The notes below the pieces were generated by a model that was given only the letters and a program-made list of their open reading frames with translations, did no database searches and was not told the DNA's origin. Of a stretch of 64,000 bases of DNA, positions 1-8,935 are shown in pieces; positions within the stretch are counted from its first letter, which is position 1, and every line of letters starts with the position of its first letter. Position numbers and translations under genes: made by a program. Origin of the DNA: Mycoplana rhizolycopersici (GTDB lineage Bacteria > Pseudomonadota > Alphaproteobacteria > Rhizobiales > Rhizobiaceae); assembly GCF_013378445.1 (NCBI RefSeq), contig NZ_JABXYK010000017.1, positions 1 through 64,000 on the forward strand, read 5' to 3'.

Positions 1-2140
1 ACTTCACGCCAGCCAGCGTGTGCCCGTCCGCCTTGTCGGTGAAGCCGAAGTCGACGGCCTTGAATTTGTAGGCGCTGTCTTCCAGCAGACCGACCGTCTT
101 GTCAGTACCCGAAGGAGCGTCGTTGACGGGCTTGATCGAAAAGCGGAACGCATTCGGCGTCGGATCGGTGTTGATCCCGCCATTGGCCGTTCCGCCATTG
201 TCGATGACCTGGAAGGTGAAGGAGACGGTGGCATTGGCATTGGCAGCCGGCGTATAGACCAGCTTGCCGAGATCGGCTGCGGTGACGATCTGGCCGGCCT
301 TGAGCGCCTTGCCGGACAGCGTCAGGCTTCCAGCGGACGGCAGCGTCGCGAATTTCACGCCTGCCAGCGCATGGCCGTCCGCCTTGTCGGTGAAGCCGAA
401 GTCGGCAGTTTTGAAGGTATAGGTCCTGTCTTCGAGAAGATCGATCATGCGGTCCGTTCCGGACGGAGCGTCGTTGACCGGCGAAATCTCGAACCGGAAG
501 GTCTTCGGCACGGGATCGATATTGTTGCTTGTCCCCTGGTCGATGACCTGAAAGGTGAAGCTGGCGATCCCGGAAGCGTCTGCCGCCGGCATGTAGACAA
601 GCTTCGCGATGTCGCCATAAGCGATCCTCTCTCCCGCCGAAACCGACCGGCCTTCCAGCAGCAGCAGGCCGGGCGGAAGGCTGGTGACCTGCAACATCGC
701 AAAGGATTGGCCGTCGGCGTCGCTGAAGCCGAAGTCGGAGGCTGTAAAGCCGTAAGGCTCGTCCTCCAGAACCACCACCGTCTTGTCCTTGCCGGTGGGG
801 ATGTCATCTACCGCGGTGACATCGAAGGTGATCGTGTTGGCCTCGTCGTCCTTGTTGCGAGATCCGTCCGAGCCATATGCGCCGGCATCGATGATCTTGA
901 AGTCTATCGACGCATAATCTGTGCCGTGCTGATCCGGACCCGGCCGGTAGACGAGCAGGCCGATATCATCGGCATCGATGAACCGCCCCACGGCGACCTG
1001 CGCGCCGTCGAACAGAAGTGTCCCCTGCTCCGGCAGTGCGGTGATTTCGATTGCGGCCAGCCCATCGTTGTTTGCGTCCGAAAACTGGAAATCATCGGCT
1101 GCGAAGACATGCACTCCGTCTTCCAAAAGCGTGATCGTTGCGTCGAGGCCTTCCGGAGCATCCCCGACGTAGTCGACGGAAAGCTGGCGGACCTGCTTTG
1201 ATCCACCGTCGCTGGTGAGAAATGCGATCGAGAAGTCGCCATCCGGCAGGGCGGTTACGGTGGCCGGCGTGGTGGTATGAAGGTCCGGCAGGGCTGCAAT
1301 ATCGAAGACCGCCCCGTCCAGGCTGCCATCTGCATTGATCCGCAGACCCTGCAGCACGGGCGTTTCGCCCTGGGGTGCCCGGGTCCAGGTAGCCAATATG
1401 TCGCCGTCACTCAGTTGCGTGAGGCTCAGAGTCATGTTTCGGACGGATGAGGGCAGGTCGAAAATGGAGGCGTTCGTCGCTTCGCCGGCGTGAAGATCGA
1501 TGAACGTGACGAAAAGCTGGTTCGATTCCACATAGGCGGTCACACTCTCGCCCGGGCCGATAGGTGTTGCGATGGAAGCGTAATTCGTAACCCATAACCG
1601 CTCGAACGACAGCAATTGCAGCTGGGCATCGTAGTGATAGGCAAAATAGACACTATCGTAGCCCTCATAGTCGAAGCCCAGCAGGAAGACGCCGCCTTCA
1701 CCGTCGGGAATTGCCGTGTATTCGTAGATGAACTGGGGCGCTACGACCGGGTCGCCGACGGGGTCGCCGACGCTGTCGACCATCTGCAACATCAAGCCGT
1801 CCCAATGCTCGTAGGAGGCGAGCCAGTTGCCGTTCGAAAGCGGGCTCAGGGAGGCATTGAGGAACGGGATCGCCCCGTTGTCGTCCTGGAACATCTCCAC
1901 GTCGCCGACCGGCTGGCCGCTGGCATCGAGCACTTGCTGGAAGAGGCCGGCGCCCTTGTTTGCCGCCCACATCAGGACATAGCCGGTTTCGCCTTCACCC
2001 GGTTTCGGAATGAGCCACAGTCGCACCGGCGCGGCATTGACCTCCAATGTGAAGCGCTGACTGTCGCCGTCGGGGCCGAAGCCGTGGATGACGATGCTCG
2101 CTCCCGTCCCTGCCTGGGCCAGGACATGGCTGGCTGCCAT
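1..2140 (-). CDS. Large secreted cadherin-like repeat protein (adhesin type), C-terminal part beyond the window edge
   Basis: The minus-strand frame is open for 713 codons from an ATG at 2140 to the left edge, so the 3' end is missing. A TGA lies nine codons upstream in frame and an AGGA box precedes the ATG. The first ~320 residues are beta-rich and acidic, with many G-D and W motifs. From about residues 325, 442, 557 and 673 a unit of ~115 residues repeats: it opens with D-x-P-x-G-x-D, contains a DF-x-FSDADG-like stretch, and ends with SFTFQVID and a P-V-N-D-type boundary. Such units belong to the cadherin-like/VCBS superfamily of giant type I-secreted surface proteins. There is no N-terminal signal peptide, as expected for type I export. 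The family assignment is inference; adhesion is not shown. Confidence 0.8.
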   Translation of the reverse strand, partial: MAASHVLAQAGTGASIVIHGFGPDGDSQRFTLEVNAAPVRLWLIPKPGEGETGYVLMWAANKGAGLFQQVLDASGQPVGDVEMFQDDNGAIPFLNASLSPLSNGNWLASYEHWDGLMLQMVDSVGDPVGDPVVAPQFIYEYTAIPDGEGGVFLLGFDYEGYDSVYFAYHYDAQLQLLSFERLWVTNYASIATPIGPGESVTAYVESNQLFVTFIDLHAGEATNASIFDLPSSVRNMTLSLTQLSDGDILATWTRAPQGETPVLQGLRINADGSLDGAVFDIAALPDLHTTTPATVTALPDGDFSIAFLTSDGGSKQVRQLSVDYVGDAPEGLDATITLLEDGVHVFAADDFQFSDANNDGLAAIEITALPEQGTLLFDGAQVAVGRFIDADDIGLLVYRPGPDQHGTDYASIDFKIIDAGAYGSDGSRNKDDEANTITFDVTAVDDIPTGKDKTVVVLEDEPYGFTASDFGFSDADGQSFAMLQVTSLPPGLLLLEGRSVSAGERIAYGDIAKLVYMPAADASGIASFTFQVIDQGTSNNIDPVPKTFRFEISPVNDAPSGTDRMIDLLEDRTYTFKTADFGFTDKADGHALAGVKFATLPSAGSLTLSGKALKAGQIVTAADLGKLVYTPAANANATVSFTFQVIDNGGTANGGINTDPTPNAFRFSIKPVNDAPSGTDKTVGLLEDSAYKFKAVDFGFTDKADGHTLAGVK

Positions 2141-2573
2141 CCGGAGATCCTGCTGAGGCGGGCCTTGTCAGAAGTGACGAAAGATCAAGAACGTCGACGG
2201 TTCCGCTGATGTGGCTCACGGCATATCCCTCGCCCAAGCGCGCGGCACACGGAGGCCCGTTCGCGCGAACGTTGTGCTCGCGCGTTAGATCCCTCGCGGA
2301 TCGCGTCGGTTTGCTGCTAAATTCCCCGGGGCTAAATTATGACACAATTCAACGTTGCGCAATCGGCGCGCGCAATTTTCTTCTTGCGGGTTGTGCTCGA
2401 TATGCTAGTGGCGCGGCGAATGTGATTCGGCGTGGTTGCATCGGGATGTGCCAATCGTGCCCGACCCGCCGCATGAAGTGGGGTGACGCGCAGGATTCGA
2501 CGCGCGCAATTTTGCGGCGCCGATCAGTTGCAAGCCATCACTAATGGCGAGGATGCGAGCGCTGTGCCGCCGT
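2141..2573. other. Intergenic region between prs and the repeat-protein gene
   Basis: 433 bp without a convincing gene. It must hold the promoter of the repeat-protein gene and the prs 3' end. The middle (about 2325-2390) is AT-richer than its surroundings. A short direct repeat with core GCGCGCAATTTT occurs near 2368 and 2503. No clear terminator hairpin was found. Confidence 0.4.
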
Positions 2574-3506
2574 TCAGTCGAACAGGCTGGAGACGGACTC
2601 TTCCGCTGCGGTCCGGTTGATGGCTTCACCAAGCAGGCCGGCGGTGGTGATGACGCGGATGTTGTGGGCGGACTGCACCGCCGTCGTCGGCTGGATCGAG
2701 TCGGTGATCACCAGTTCCTTGAGCTTGGACGAGGTGACGCGGGTGACGGCGCCGCCGGACAGGACACCGTGCGTGATATAGGCGGTGACGCTTGTTGCGC
2801 CGTTCTTCAGCAGGGCTTCTGCCGCGTTGCAGAGCGTGCCGCCGGAATCGACGATGTCGTCGATCAGCAGGCAGTCCTTGCCGGAGACATCGCCGATGAC
2901 GTTCATGACCTCGGACTCACCCGGCCGGTCGCGGCGCTTGTCGACGATCGCCAGCAGACAGTCCAGCCGCTTGGCGAGCGCGCGGGCGCGTACCACGCCG
3001 CCGACGTCGGGCGAGACGACCATGACGTTCTTCAGGTCGTAATTGTCCTTCACGTCGCGGGCGAGGATCGGAATGGCGTAGAGATTGTCGGTGGGGATAT
3101 CGAAGAAGCCCTGGATCTGGCCGGCATGCAGGTCGAGCGTGAGGACACGGTCGGCGCCGGCTTCGGTGATCAGGTTTGCAACCAGCTTGGCCGAGATCGG
3201 CGTGCGCGGACCGGGTTTGCGGTCCTGTCGGGCGTAGCCGAAGTAGGGGAGGACGGCGGTGATGCGGCGGGCGGAAGAGCGCCGCATCGCATCGATCATG
3301 ATCAGGAGTTCCATCAGATGGTCGTTGGTGGGGAACGACGTCGACTGGACGACGAAGACATCCTCACCACGCACGTTTTCCTGGATCTCGACGAAGATCT
3401 CCTGGTCTGCGAAGCGGCGCACACTGGCGCGGCCTAGGGGGACATTGAGATAGTTGCAGATCGCTTCGGCCAGCAGCCGGTTCGAGTTGCCCGCGAAAAC
3501 CTTCAT
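2574..3506 (-). CDS. prs: Ribose-phosphate pyrophosphokinase (PRPP synthetase)
   Basis: This 310-residue cytosolic enzyme transfers pyrophosphate from ATP to ribose 5-phosphate. The product, PRPP, feeds purine, pyrimidine, histidine, tryptophan and NAD synthesis. Class I hallmarks are visible: N-terminal [13 protein letters not shown], the YARQDRK loop near residues 91-97, [12 protein letters not shown] at 124-135 and the PRPP-binding loop DDIVDSGGT at 216-224. Length is normal for the family. It stands alone between two genes for type I-secreted repeat proteins, and nothing suggests a functional link with them. Confidence 0.97.
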   Translation of the reverse strand: MKVFAGNSNRLLAEAICNYLNVPLGRASVRRFADQEIFVEIQENVRGEDVFVVQSTSFPTNDHLMELLIMIDAMRRSSARRITAVLPYFGYARQDRKPGPRTPISAKLVANLITEAGADRVLTLDLHAGQIQGFFDIPTDNLYAIPILARDVKDNYDLKNVMVVSPDVGGVVRARALAKRLDCLLAIVDKRRDRPGESEVMNVIGDVSGKDCLLIDDIVDSGGTLCNAAEALLKNGATSVTAYITHGVLSGGAVTRVTSSKLKELVITDSIQPTTAVQSAHNIRVITTAGLLGEAINRTAAEESVSSLFD

Positions 3507-3936
3507 CTATGGTCCGCCTGTTTGATGGCCTACGAGAATGCTGATGGGCTGCCTTTTAGCGTTCCCGGGCGTGAATGCAAGTCCCGTGCCGCAGGGTTTG
3601 CGCTCTTTCCTCCACCGTGTTGCTTGTCGGAATGCGCTCGCTGCGCCGGCAGACTGCGGTTAGCAGCCGGCAATGGACAGGATTGTGGCCTTCGGGCGGT
3701 GTCTCGCCGCAGCGCTACGGTGGTCCGTGCGTTGCAGCACTCGTGCCCACCGTAAGTCTTTCGGTCTAGTTTGTTTCGTTTCGTTCTCATGATTTTGGAG
3801 GCGTGGACAAAATTACAAAGTAAGAACAACATGATTGTGCGGCGAAATCTGTCATTTTTTTCACTACCTTCCGGCCATGGTCTCCCCATGCCGCGAAAAC
3901 TCTTTGGAATACTTACGTCATTGCAAGGAGGATGAA
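3507..3936. other. Divergent intergenic region between prs and the RTX-type gene
   Basis: 430 bp with no supported gene. The half next to prs is GC-rich. The part from about 3755 to 3870 is AT-rich, with GTTTCGTTTCG-like and TTTTTT tracts, and is the likeliest place for the promoter of the plus-strand RTX-type gene. An AAGGAGG ribosome-binding site at 3925-3931 fixes that gene's start at 3937. Confidence 0.45.
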
Positions 3937-5526
3937 ATGGCAATGTTCGGGAAAGTGCACAATCTGGCTGTAAAGCTTGGAAAATCCGCCTACCACCATG
4001 CCCAGGAGCTCAAGTCGCTCGAATGGCTCTTGCTCATCGATCCTGTGGAACACGTGATCCTCGGAACGAGACGCAGCGACGTCCTTGCGACGAAGTCGGA
4101 AGGCGACATCGTGTTCGGTCTCGGCGCCGGCGACTGGCTGAGCAGCAGCCACAATCGCACCGCGCTCGTCGGCGGCAGCGGCGACGACAAGCTGAAGACG
4201 ACGGTGGTGGTCCCTATGCAGGGCGACGATCCGGTCAAGGGGCTCGCCATACAGATGGGCGGGTCCGGCAGAGACAAACTCGAGGCGACAATTACTCTTC
4301 AAGGGGGATTGCTTACATTTCCGGAGCGTCAGCTTTCGGCAGAGATCCGGCAGGACGGGGGCAGGGGTGATGACATCATCAAGGCCACTGCGAACCTGGC
4401 ACAGCCTATCGTCGCAGATTTCACGGCGAAAATTCATATTCTCGGCGGATCCGGCGACGACAAGATCGATGCGTTTGCGGATACGCGCGGCGCTCTCGGC
4501 GACCTCCTGGCGGAAAACTTTGTCGCTGGCGGCTCTGGCGACGACTACGTGAAGGCGCGTGCGGAGACCGAACTGGTGGGCTTTCTGGCCACAGCGCGTA
4601 ACGTTCTCTACGGCGGGTCCGGTGACGATGTTCTCGATGCCACCGCGATAGGACGTTCCAACGTTACCACACTGGTGTCAAACTCGCTGCATGGCGGTCA
4701 CGGGAACGACTTTCTGCGTGCCTACAATTATACGAACTCCAATTCGAAGGCCCCGGTCGGCGTCAATGAGCTGTGGGGCGGTCAGGGCAATGATCGGCTT
4801 GAAGTCGAGCAGATCGACACAGGCAATACCTTCACAGATGTAACGAGCAGATTGTATGGCGGGACGGGCAACGATCGTCTGAAGGCGGAAACGAGCGCGG
4901 GGAGCCAGCACGTCAAGGCGTTGAACCATCTTGACGGCGGAGACGGCAGGGACGTGCTGGAAGCTTCGCTCGATGTCCGCGGCGGTTCCTACGAGGTTGC
5001 GAATGTTCTTGTTGGCGGGTGGGGAGACGACCGCCTCGAGACCACGATTTCCGCCACTCCGGGGTTGTCGCCAACGGGCACGTCCAGCGTCGAAAACCGG
5101 CTCGACGGGGGCTGGGGCGACGATGTGCTGATTGCGACGGTGACTGCGGGCTCGCTCGGGTCGAGCTTCCTGAAGGGCGGCTTCGGCGACGACAAGCTGA
5201 CCGTGGTCGGCGGCACCGGCAACGTGCTGGACGGCGGCGCCGGGCGGGACTGGCTGATCGGCGGGACCGGCGACGATCACATGATCGGCAGGGCGGGCGC
5301 GGACCGCTTCGTGTTCGCGCCGCAGAACGGGCACGACAAGGTCGACTTCGACAAGGGCTGGGACAAGATCGACCTAGAGGCCTTCGCCGCGGTCGGCATT
5401 CACGCCTTCACGGATCTGGACATCGATGTCGGCGGTGGCGACAGCATCGTTCGCTTCGATGCCGCAAACGACATCACCGTGGCCGGCGTGACCGATCTCA
5501 GCGCGGAGGATTTTCTGTTCGCGTGA
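3937..5526 (+). CDS. RTX-type calcium-binding protein with a 28-residue repeat, probable type I secretion substrate
   Basis: The product has 529 residues. The start is the ATG at 3937, five bases after AAGGAGG; the frame is open further upstream but without a ribosome-binding site. After ~75 non-repetitive residues, a G-G-x-G-D/N-D-x-L motif recurs at residues 79, 108, 141, 170, 198, 226, 253, 281, 308, 334, 360, 391 and 414, at first every ~28 residues. The last copies (433, 442, 451) close up to the canonical nine-residue RTX spacing. The C-terminus reads DLSAEDFLFA, the kind of acidic-hydrophobic tail used as a type I secretion signal. Calcium binding and export follow from the family; the biological role is unknown. 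Confidence 0.85.
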   Translation: MAMFGKVHNLAVKLGKSAYHHAQELKSLEWLLLIDPVEHVILGTRRSDVLATKSEGDIVFGLGAGDWLSSSHNRTALVGGSGDDKLKTTVVVPMQGDDPVKGLAIQMGGSGRDKLEATITLQGGLLTFPERQLSAEIRQDGGRGDDIIKATANLAQPIVADFTAKIHILGGSGDDKIDAFADTRGALGDLLAENFVAGGSGDDYVKARAETELVGFLATARNVLYGGSGDDVLDATAIGRSNVTTLVSNSLHGGHGNDFLRAYNYTNSNSKAPVGVNELWGGQGNDRLEVEQIDTGNTFTDVTSRLYGGTGNDRLKAETSAGSQHVKALNHLDGGDGRDVLEASLDVRGGSYEVANVLVGGWGDDRLETTISATPGLSPTGTSSVENRLDGGWGDDVLIATVTAGSLGSSFLKGGFGDDKLTVVGGTGNVLDGGAGRDWLIGGTGDDHMIGRAGADRFVFAPQNGHDKVDFDKGWDKIDLEAFAAVGIHAFTDLDIDVGGGDSIVRFDAANDITVAGVTDLSAEDFLFA

Positions 5527-5704
5527 CCGGAGAGCGGCTGCATGGCGCATTCCAGTGGGGCAGGATTGCCTTGACAGGCATGTGCCACGCGGCGACCGCG
5601 TGAGGGATCGCAAGTCGCCTGCGTCGGGAAGGGGGGGCGGCTTGCGTCGGGAGGTGGCGTGGAGCTTCATACCGTGCTCTCATGCCGTGCTTCGAGCGGT
5701 TGTC

Positions 5705-6529
5705 TCAGCCGCCCGACTGACTCTTCCAGCTGACATATTCCTGGATCGTGCGCTGCGCGATCGCCTCCATCGTGGCGGCCGGCACTGCGGCCCAGGGGTC
5801 TTTTGCGGTGGCGTTCACGCTGTCCTGGCCCTGGATGCGATGAAGCCGGGCGCCGGAGCTGTCGAGCACGTCCCAGACATACACCACGTTGGTCTTGCCG
5901 CCGTCCTGCATGGCCGAGAAATATCCCTTCAGGATATATCGGCTGCTATTGTCGGAGGAACTCTTGATCGTCAGGCCGCTGGCACGGGCCTGCGCGCCGA
6001 GTTGGCGGGAGAGCGGAGTCACGGCTTCGACCGGCGCGCCGATGATGGGCAGGAAGCGGATGCTGTCGCCGCCGGCGGCCGGTGCGAGGGCGGCGGTCTC
6101 GGTCTGTTGGGTGGAAGGCTGCGGCTGGCGCTGACTGTTTTGGTCCTGGGGCTGCTGTGCGGCCAGCGACTGCTGTCCGCCCGGATCGATGACGGTGCCG
6201 CCAGCGCCGCTTGCGACCGGGTTTTGCTGGCTGCGCGAAAGGGCGTCGGCCTGCGCCTCCAGCGTCCCCGAGCCGGCTGCCTGGCCAGATCCTGCCGGCG
6301 AACCGGTCATCGCGGTCGCCTGTGTGTTTCCGACCGGTGGGTTTTCCGCACTCATCTGGTCGAGATCACGCTGGGTGACGGGCGGAGAGCGCATCGTGCC
6401 GCCGCCGACATCGACCTGCGGGGTGAGCGCATCCGTGCTGTTGCATCCCGCAAGGAGAAGAAGGCCGACCAGGGTGACCCGTTGCATCAACTCACGCATC
6501 CGTTTCCGTTCGCCGTTTGCGAAGTGCAT
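5705..6529 (-). CDS. Proline/glutamine-rich lipoprotein
   Basis: A 274-residue protein whose N-terminus carries a lipobox (LLLLAGC, Cys29), predicting lipidation and membrane anchoring. Residues ~35-150 are low-complexity and rich in S, Q, P, A and G. The rest (~155-274) looks like one folded alpha/beta domain with FLPIIGAPVEAV and YVWDVLDSSGARLHRI. The start at 6529 follows GGAGGG by four bases; the in-frame Met11 lacks a comparable site. I do not recognise a named family, and an assembly or cell-envelope role is only a guess. Confidence 0.8.
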   Translation of the reverse strand: MHFANGERKRMRELMQRVTLVGLLLLAGCNSTDALTPQVDVGGGTMRSPPVTQRDLDQMSAENPPVGNTQATAMTGSPAGSGQAAGSGTLEAQADALSRSQQNPVASGAGGTVIDPGGQQSLAAQQPQDQNSQRQPQPSTQQTETAALAPAAGGDSIRFLPIIGAPVEAVTPLSRQLGAQARASGLTIKSSSDNSSRYILKGYFSAMQDGGKTNVVYVWDVLDSSGARLHRIQGQDSVNATAKDPWAAVPAATMEAIAQRTIQEYVSWKSQSGG

Positions 6530-6608
6530 CGTCCCTCCATTCCACGGACGGATTTATGCTGTGCGGTGCGGTAGCGTGTCAATTCCGGATTTGTCCGCCG
6601 GCGGGCGC

Positions 6609-7760
6609 TCATACCTCGATGAAATCGAGCCCGTAGCGCGACAGCGGCTTCGGAGCGTCCGGGGTAGTCAGGTAAGTCTGGCCCAGCGTCATGGCCGTTC
6701 CGGTGTCGGAATCCATGATGATCATGTGCACGAAGAGCGACATGTCGGGCAGGATTTCCTGTGGATTGCCGACGTGGAACATCTGATGCTCCATCCAGGA
6801 CGGCGAGAAGCGAGCGCCTAGCGAATAGCCGCAGGCGTTCAGCCGGTGGCGGGCGAGGCCGCGCTCTTCCATGATCCGGGCGTGCGTTTCGAAGACGGTG
6901 CCGAAGGTGTTGCCGGGCCGCAGCACCATTTCGATGGACTGGATGGCTTCGCGGCAGGCGCTGTAGAGCTCGCGGTGACGGTTGGTGGCCTCGCCGATGA
7001 TCACGGTGCGCATCATCGCGGCGTGATAATGCGCGCTCACGCCCGCCCATTCGAGGGTCAGCTGGTCGTTCGCATCGAGCCGGCGCCGCCCCGACTTGTA
7101 GCGGCAGAGGAGGGCGTCCGCGCCCGAGCCGATAATGAACTCGTTGGCCGGATAGTCGCCGCCGCCGGCCAGCACCGCACCCTGCATGGCCGCGAGGATC
7201 GCAGCCTCGTCACCGCCGGGCGCAATCAGGGGTAGCGCCGCTTCGAGCGCATCGTCGGCAAGGGCGGCGGCCTTCTCGACGTAGGCGATCTCTGCCGCGC
7301 TCTTGATGAGGCGCAGCCGGCTGACGACATGGGAGGCATCCACAAGCTCGCCGAAACTCTGGAGCTGGTTGTCGAGCAGCCGCGTATTCCTGCCCGTCAG
7401 GCCATGGGTGTCGTACTCCACGCCGATCCGGCAGCCGAGCAGGTCCATCTCGGAAAGCAGGTTTTTCAGGTCCATGGCCGGATCAGCATTGGCGCGGTCG
7501 ACCCAGATTTCGATCTTCTCGATGTTCGAGGTCTGGCGCGCCTGCCTGAGATCCGCCGAGCGGGTGAGCAGCACCATGTCGCCGTCGGACTTCACCACCA
7601 GGCACTGGAAGAAGCAGTAGCCGAAGGTGTCGTAGCCGGTCAGCCAGTACATACTCTCCTGCGCGAAAAGCAGCATGGCGTCCAGCTTCTCCTCGCGCAT
7701 CCTCGCCGTCAGGCGCTGCAGCCGGTTGGCATATTCCTCAGTGTCGAATTGCAGGGCCAT
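6609..7760 (-). CDS. M24-fold (creatinase/aminopeptidase P-like) protein lacking the metal ligands
   Basis: A 383-residue protein with a creatinase N-terminal domain (roughly 1-150, MYWLTGYDTFGYCFF) and a pita-bread C-terminal domain. All five usual dinuclear metal positions look substituted: D-x-G is read as LEWAG, the second Asp region is HYHAAMMRT, the His position is GYSLG, and the two Glu positions are FVHMI and LGQTYL. Creatinase and ectoine hydrolase are metal-free members of this fold, so a non-peptidase hydrolase is the best guess. The start is preceded by GGGGAG. It lies 19 bp downstream of pgeF on the same strand, so the two are probably co-transcribed. Confidence 0.85.
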   Translation of the reverse strand: MALQFDTEEYANRLQRLTARMREEKLDAMLLFAQESMYWLTGYDTFGYCFFQCLVVKSDGDMVLLTRSADLRQARQTSNIEKIEIWVDRANADPAMDLKNLLSEMDLLGCRIGVEYDTHGLTGRNTRLLDNQLQSFGELVDASHVVSRLRLIKSAAEIAYVEKAAALADDALEAALPLIAPGGDEAAILAAMQGAVLAGGGDYPANEFIIGSGADALLCRYKSGRRRLDANDQLTLEWAGVSAHYHAAMMRTVIIGEATNRHRELYSACREAIQSIEMVLRPGNTFGTVFETHARIMEERGLARHRLNACGYSLGARFSPSWMEHQMFHVGNPQEILPDMSLFVHMIIMDSDTGTAMTLGQTYLTTPDAPKPLSRYGLDFIEV

Positions 7761-7779
7761 GCTTCGCTCCCCGGTCTGC

Positions 7780-8556
7780 TCAGTCGTTGATCATGATCGC
7801 CGAAATCTGCCGTCCGTAGTCGGGTTCCTTGCGGTGGACGGTCCGGCGATAGGAGAAATAGTTCGCCGCTTCGGGATAGGTGCAGATGTCGAGATTTTCC
7901 GCCTTAACCCCGGCATCGGCCAGCCGCTTCAGTGTGAGCGCCGGCAGGTCGAACATGGAATGGCCGTCCCGTTCGGACCTTGAAAAGAATTCGCCGTAGC
8001 CGGGATTTGTTCCGATAAAGCGCTCGACGAACTCAGGCCCGACCTCGTAGTTGCGTCCGCTGATCGACGGGCCGAGGCAGGCGACGATGTTTTCCCGCGT
8101 CGCGCCAAGCGCTTCCATCGCATCGATGGTGTTTTCCAGTACGCCCGTAAGCGCGCCTTTCCAGCCGGCATGCGCTGCGCCGACGACGCGTGCTTCCGGG
8201 TCTGCAAAGAGGATCGGGCCGCAATCGGCGGTGAGGACGCCGATGACGAGGCCGGGGGTGGCCGTGACGAGCGCATCGGCCTGCGGACGTTCTCCGGCAT
8301 AGGTGGTGTCCACCGTGAACACGTCCGGCGAATGGACCTGGTGGACGGTGGCGAGCCGGCCGTGATCGGCGCCGAACCACCGGCCGACCCGAGTGCGGTT
8401 TTCGACGACGCTTTCACGCTCGTCGTTGGAGCCGAGTCCGACGTTCAGGCCGGCATAGATCCCTTCGGAGACGCCGCCGGCGCGGGTGAAATAGCCGTGG
8501 CGGACACTTGCGCCGGCCGCGCTTTCGATCAGGGGACTCTGGACAGGGGAAAGCAC
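7780..8556 (-). CDS. pgeF: Peptidoglycan editing factor PgeF (YfiH/laccase-domain family)
   Basis: A 258-residue cytosolic protein of the multicopper-polyphenol-oxidase-like (YfiH) family. Members are reported to remove wrongly incorporated residues from peptidoglycan precursors or to act as purine nucleoside phosphorylases. The zinc site is intact: HQVHS with His72 and His75, TADC with Cys112 and HAGWKG with His129. The C-terminal motif C-T-Y-P-E-x-x-x-Y-F-S-Y-R-R is also typical. It lies downstream of lgt and the midA-like gene on the same strand, separated from them by the palindromic element at 8666-8927, and may share their transcript. Confidence 0.92.
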   Translation of the reverse strand: MLSPVQSPLIESAAGASVRHGYFTRAGGVSEGIYAGLNVGLGSNDERESVVENRTRVGRWFGADHGRLATVHQVHSPDVFTVDTTYAGERPQADALVTATPGLVIGVLTADCGPILFADPEARVVGAAHAGWKGALTGVLENTIDAMEALGATRENIVACLGPSISGRNYEVGPEFVERFIGTNPGYGEFFSRSERDGHSMFDLPALTLKRLADAGVKAENLDICTYPEAANYFSYRRTVHRKEPDYGRQISAIMIND

Positions 8557-8665
8557 GGCATCATCCTCATCGCTTCGATGCGGCCCCGCGAACGGGACCT
8601 CTGGCGGGCTGCGGACAAGGCGGTGTCCGATTCAAATCGCGGCGATGCTGATCGCCGGGGGCAAG

Positions 8666-8927
8666 GGTCAGGACCTATTAAATTCATTCATTCTGCGTGG
8701 CGGATTTCGCGTCTGGCCAGGAGGGGAGATGCAGGAAATGCCCATCATTTTCAGATCTTTCCGACGCTGTCCAGACGCGAAATCCGTCACGCCCGAAGGG
8801 TTGGGCTGCATGAGCCGCCTGATCGAAAGCAATGCTCGACAAGGCTGAAAGCCTTGCCTTGCGCTTGCTTTCTTCCATCCAATCTCATGCAGCCGAACAG
8901 AATGAATGAATTTAATAGGTCCTGACC
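8666..8927. repeat. 262-bp nested palindromic element, copy 1 (MITE- or BIME-like)
   Basis: The element is bounded by perfect 30-bp inverted repeats at 8666-8695 and 8898-8927. Inside are two further stems: A at 8696-8716 with 8771-8791 (20 of 21 bases pair, 54-nt loop) and B at 8804-8814 with 8884-8894. Stem B encloses smaller hairpins (8825-8832 with 8865-8872; 8840-8845 with 8851-8856). Stem A starts directly where the outer stem ends, giving a three-way junction. It holds no coding capacity and no obvious target duplication. It begins 8 bp after the midA-like stop codon and lies between that gene and pgeF. Compare the element at 23294-23554. Confidence 0.85.
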
Positions 8928-8935
8928 GTAAGCTG

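Noticed and set aside
20-1201. A 393-codon plus-strand frame at the left edge
   Set aside because: It lies opposite the cadherin-like repeat gene and is repetitive only because that gene is.
8666-8927. Insertion sequence with transposase
   Set aside because: The element has terminal inverted repeats but only 262 bp, no coding capacity and no clear target duplication.
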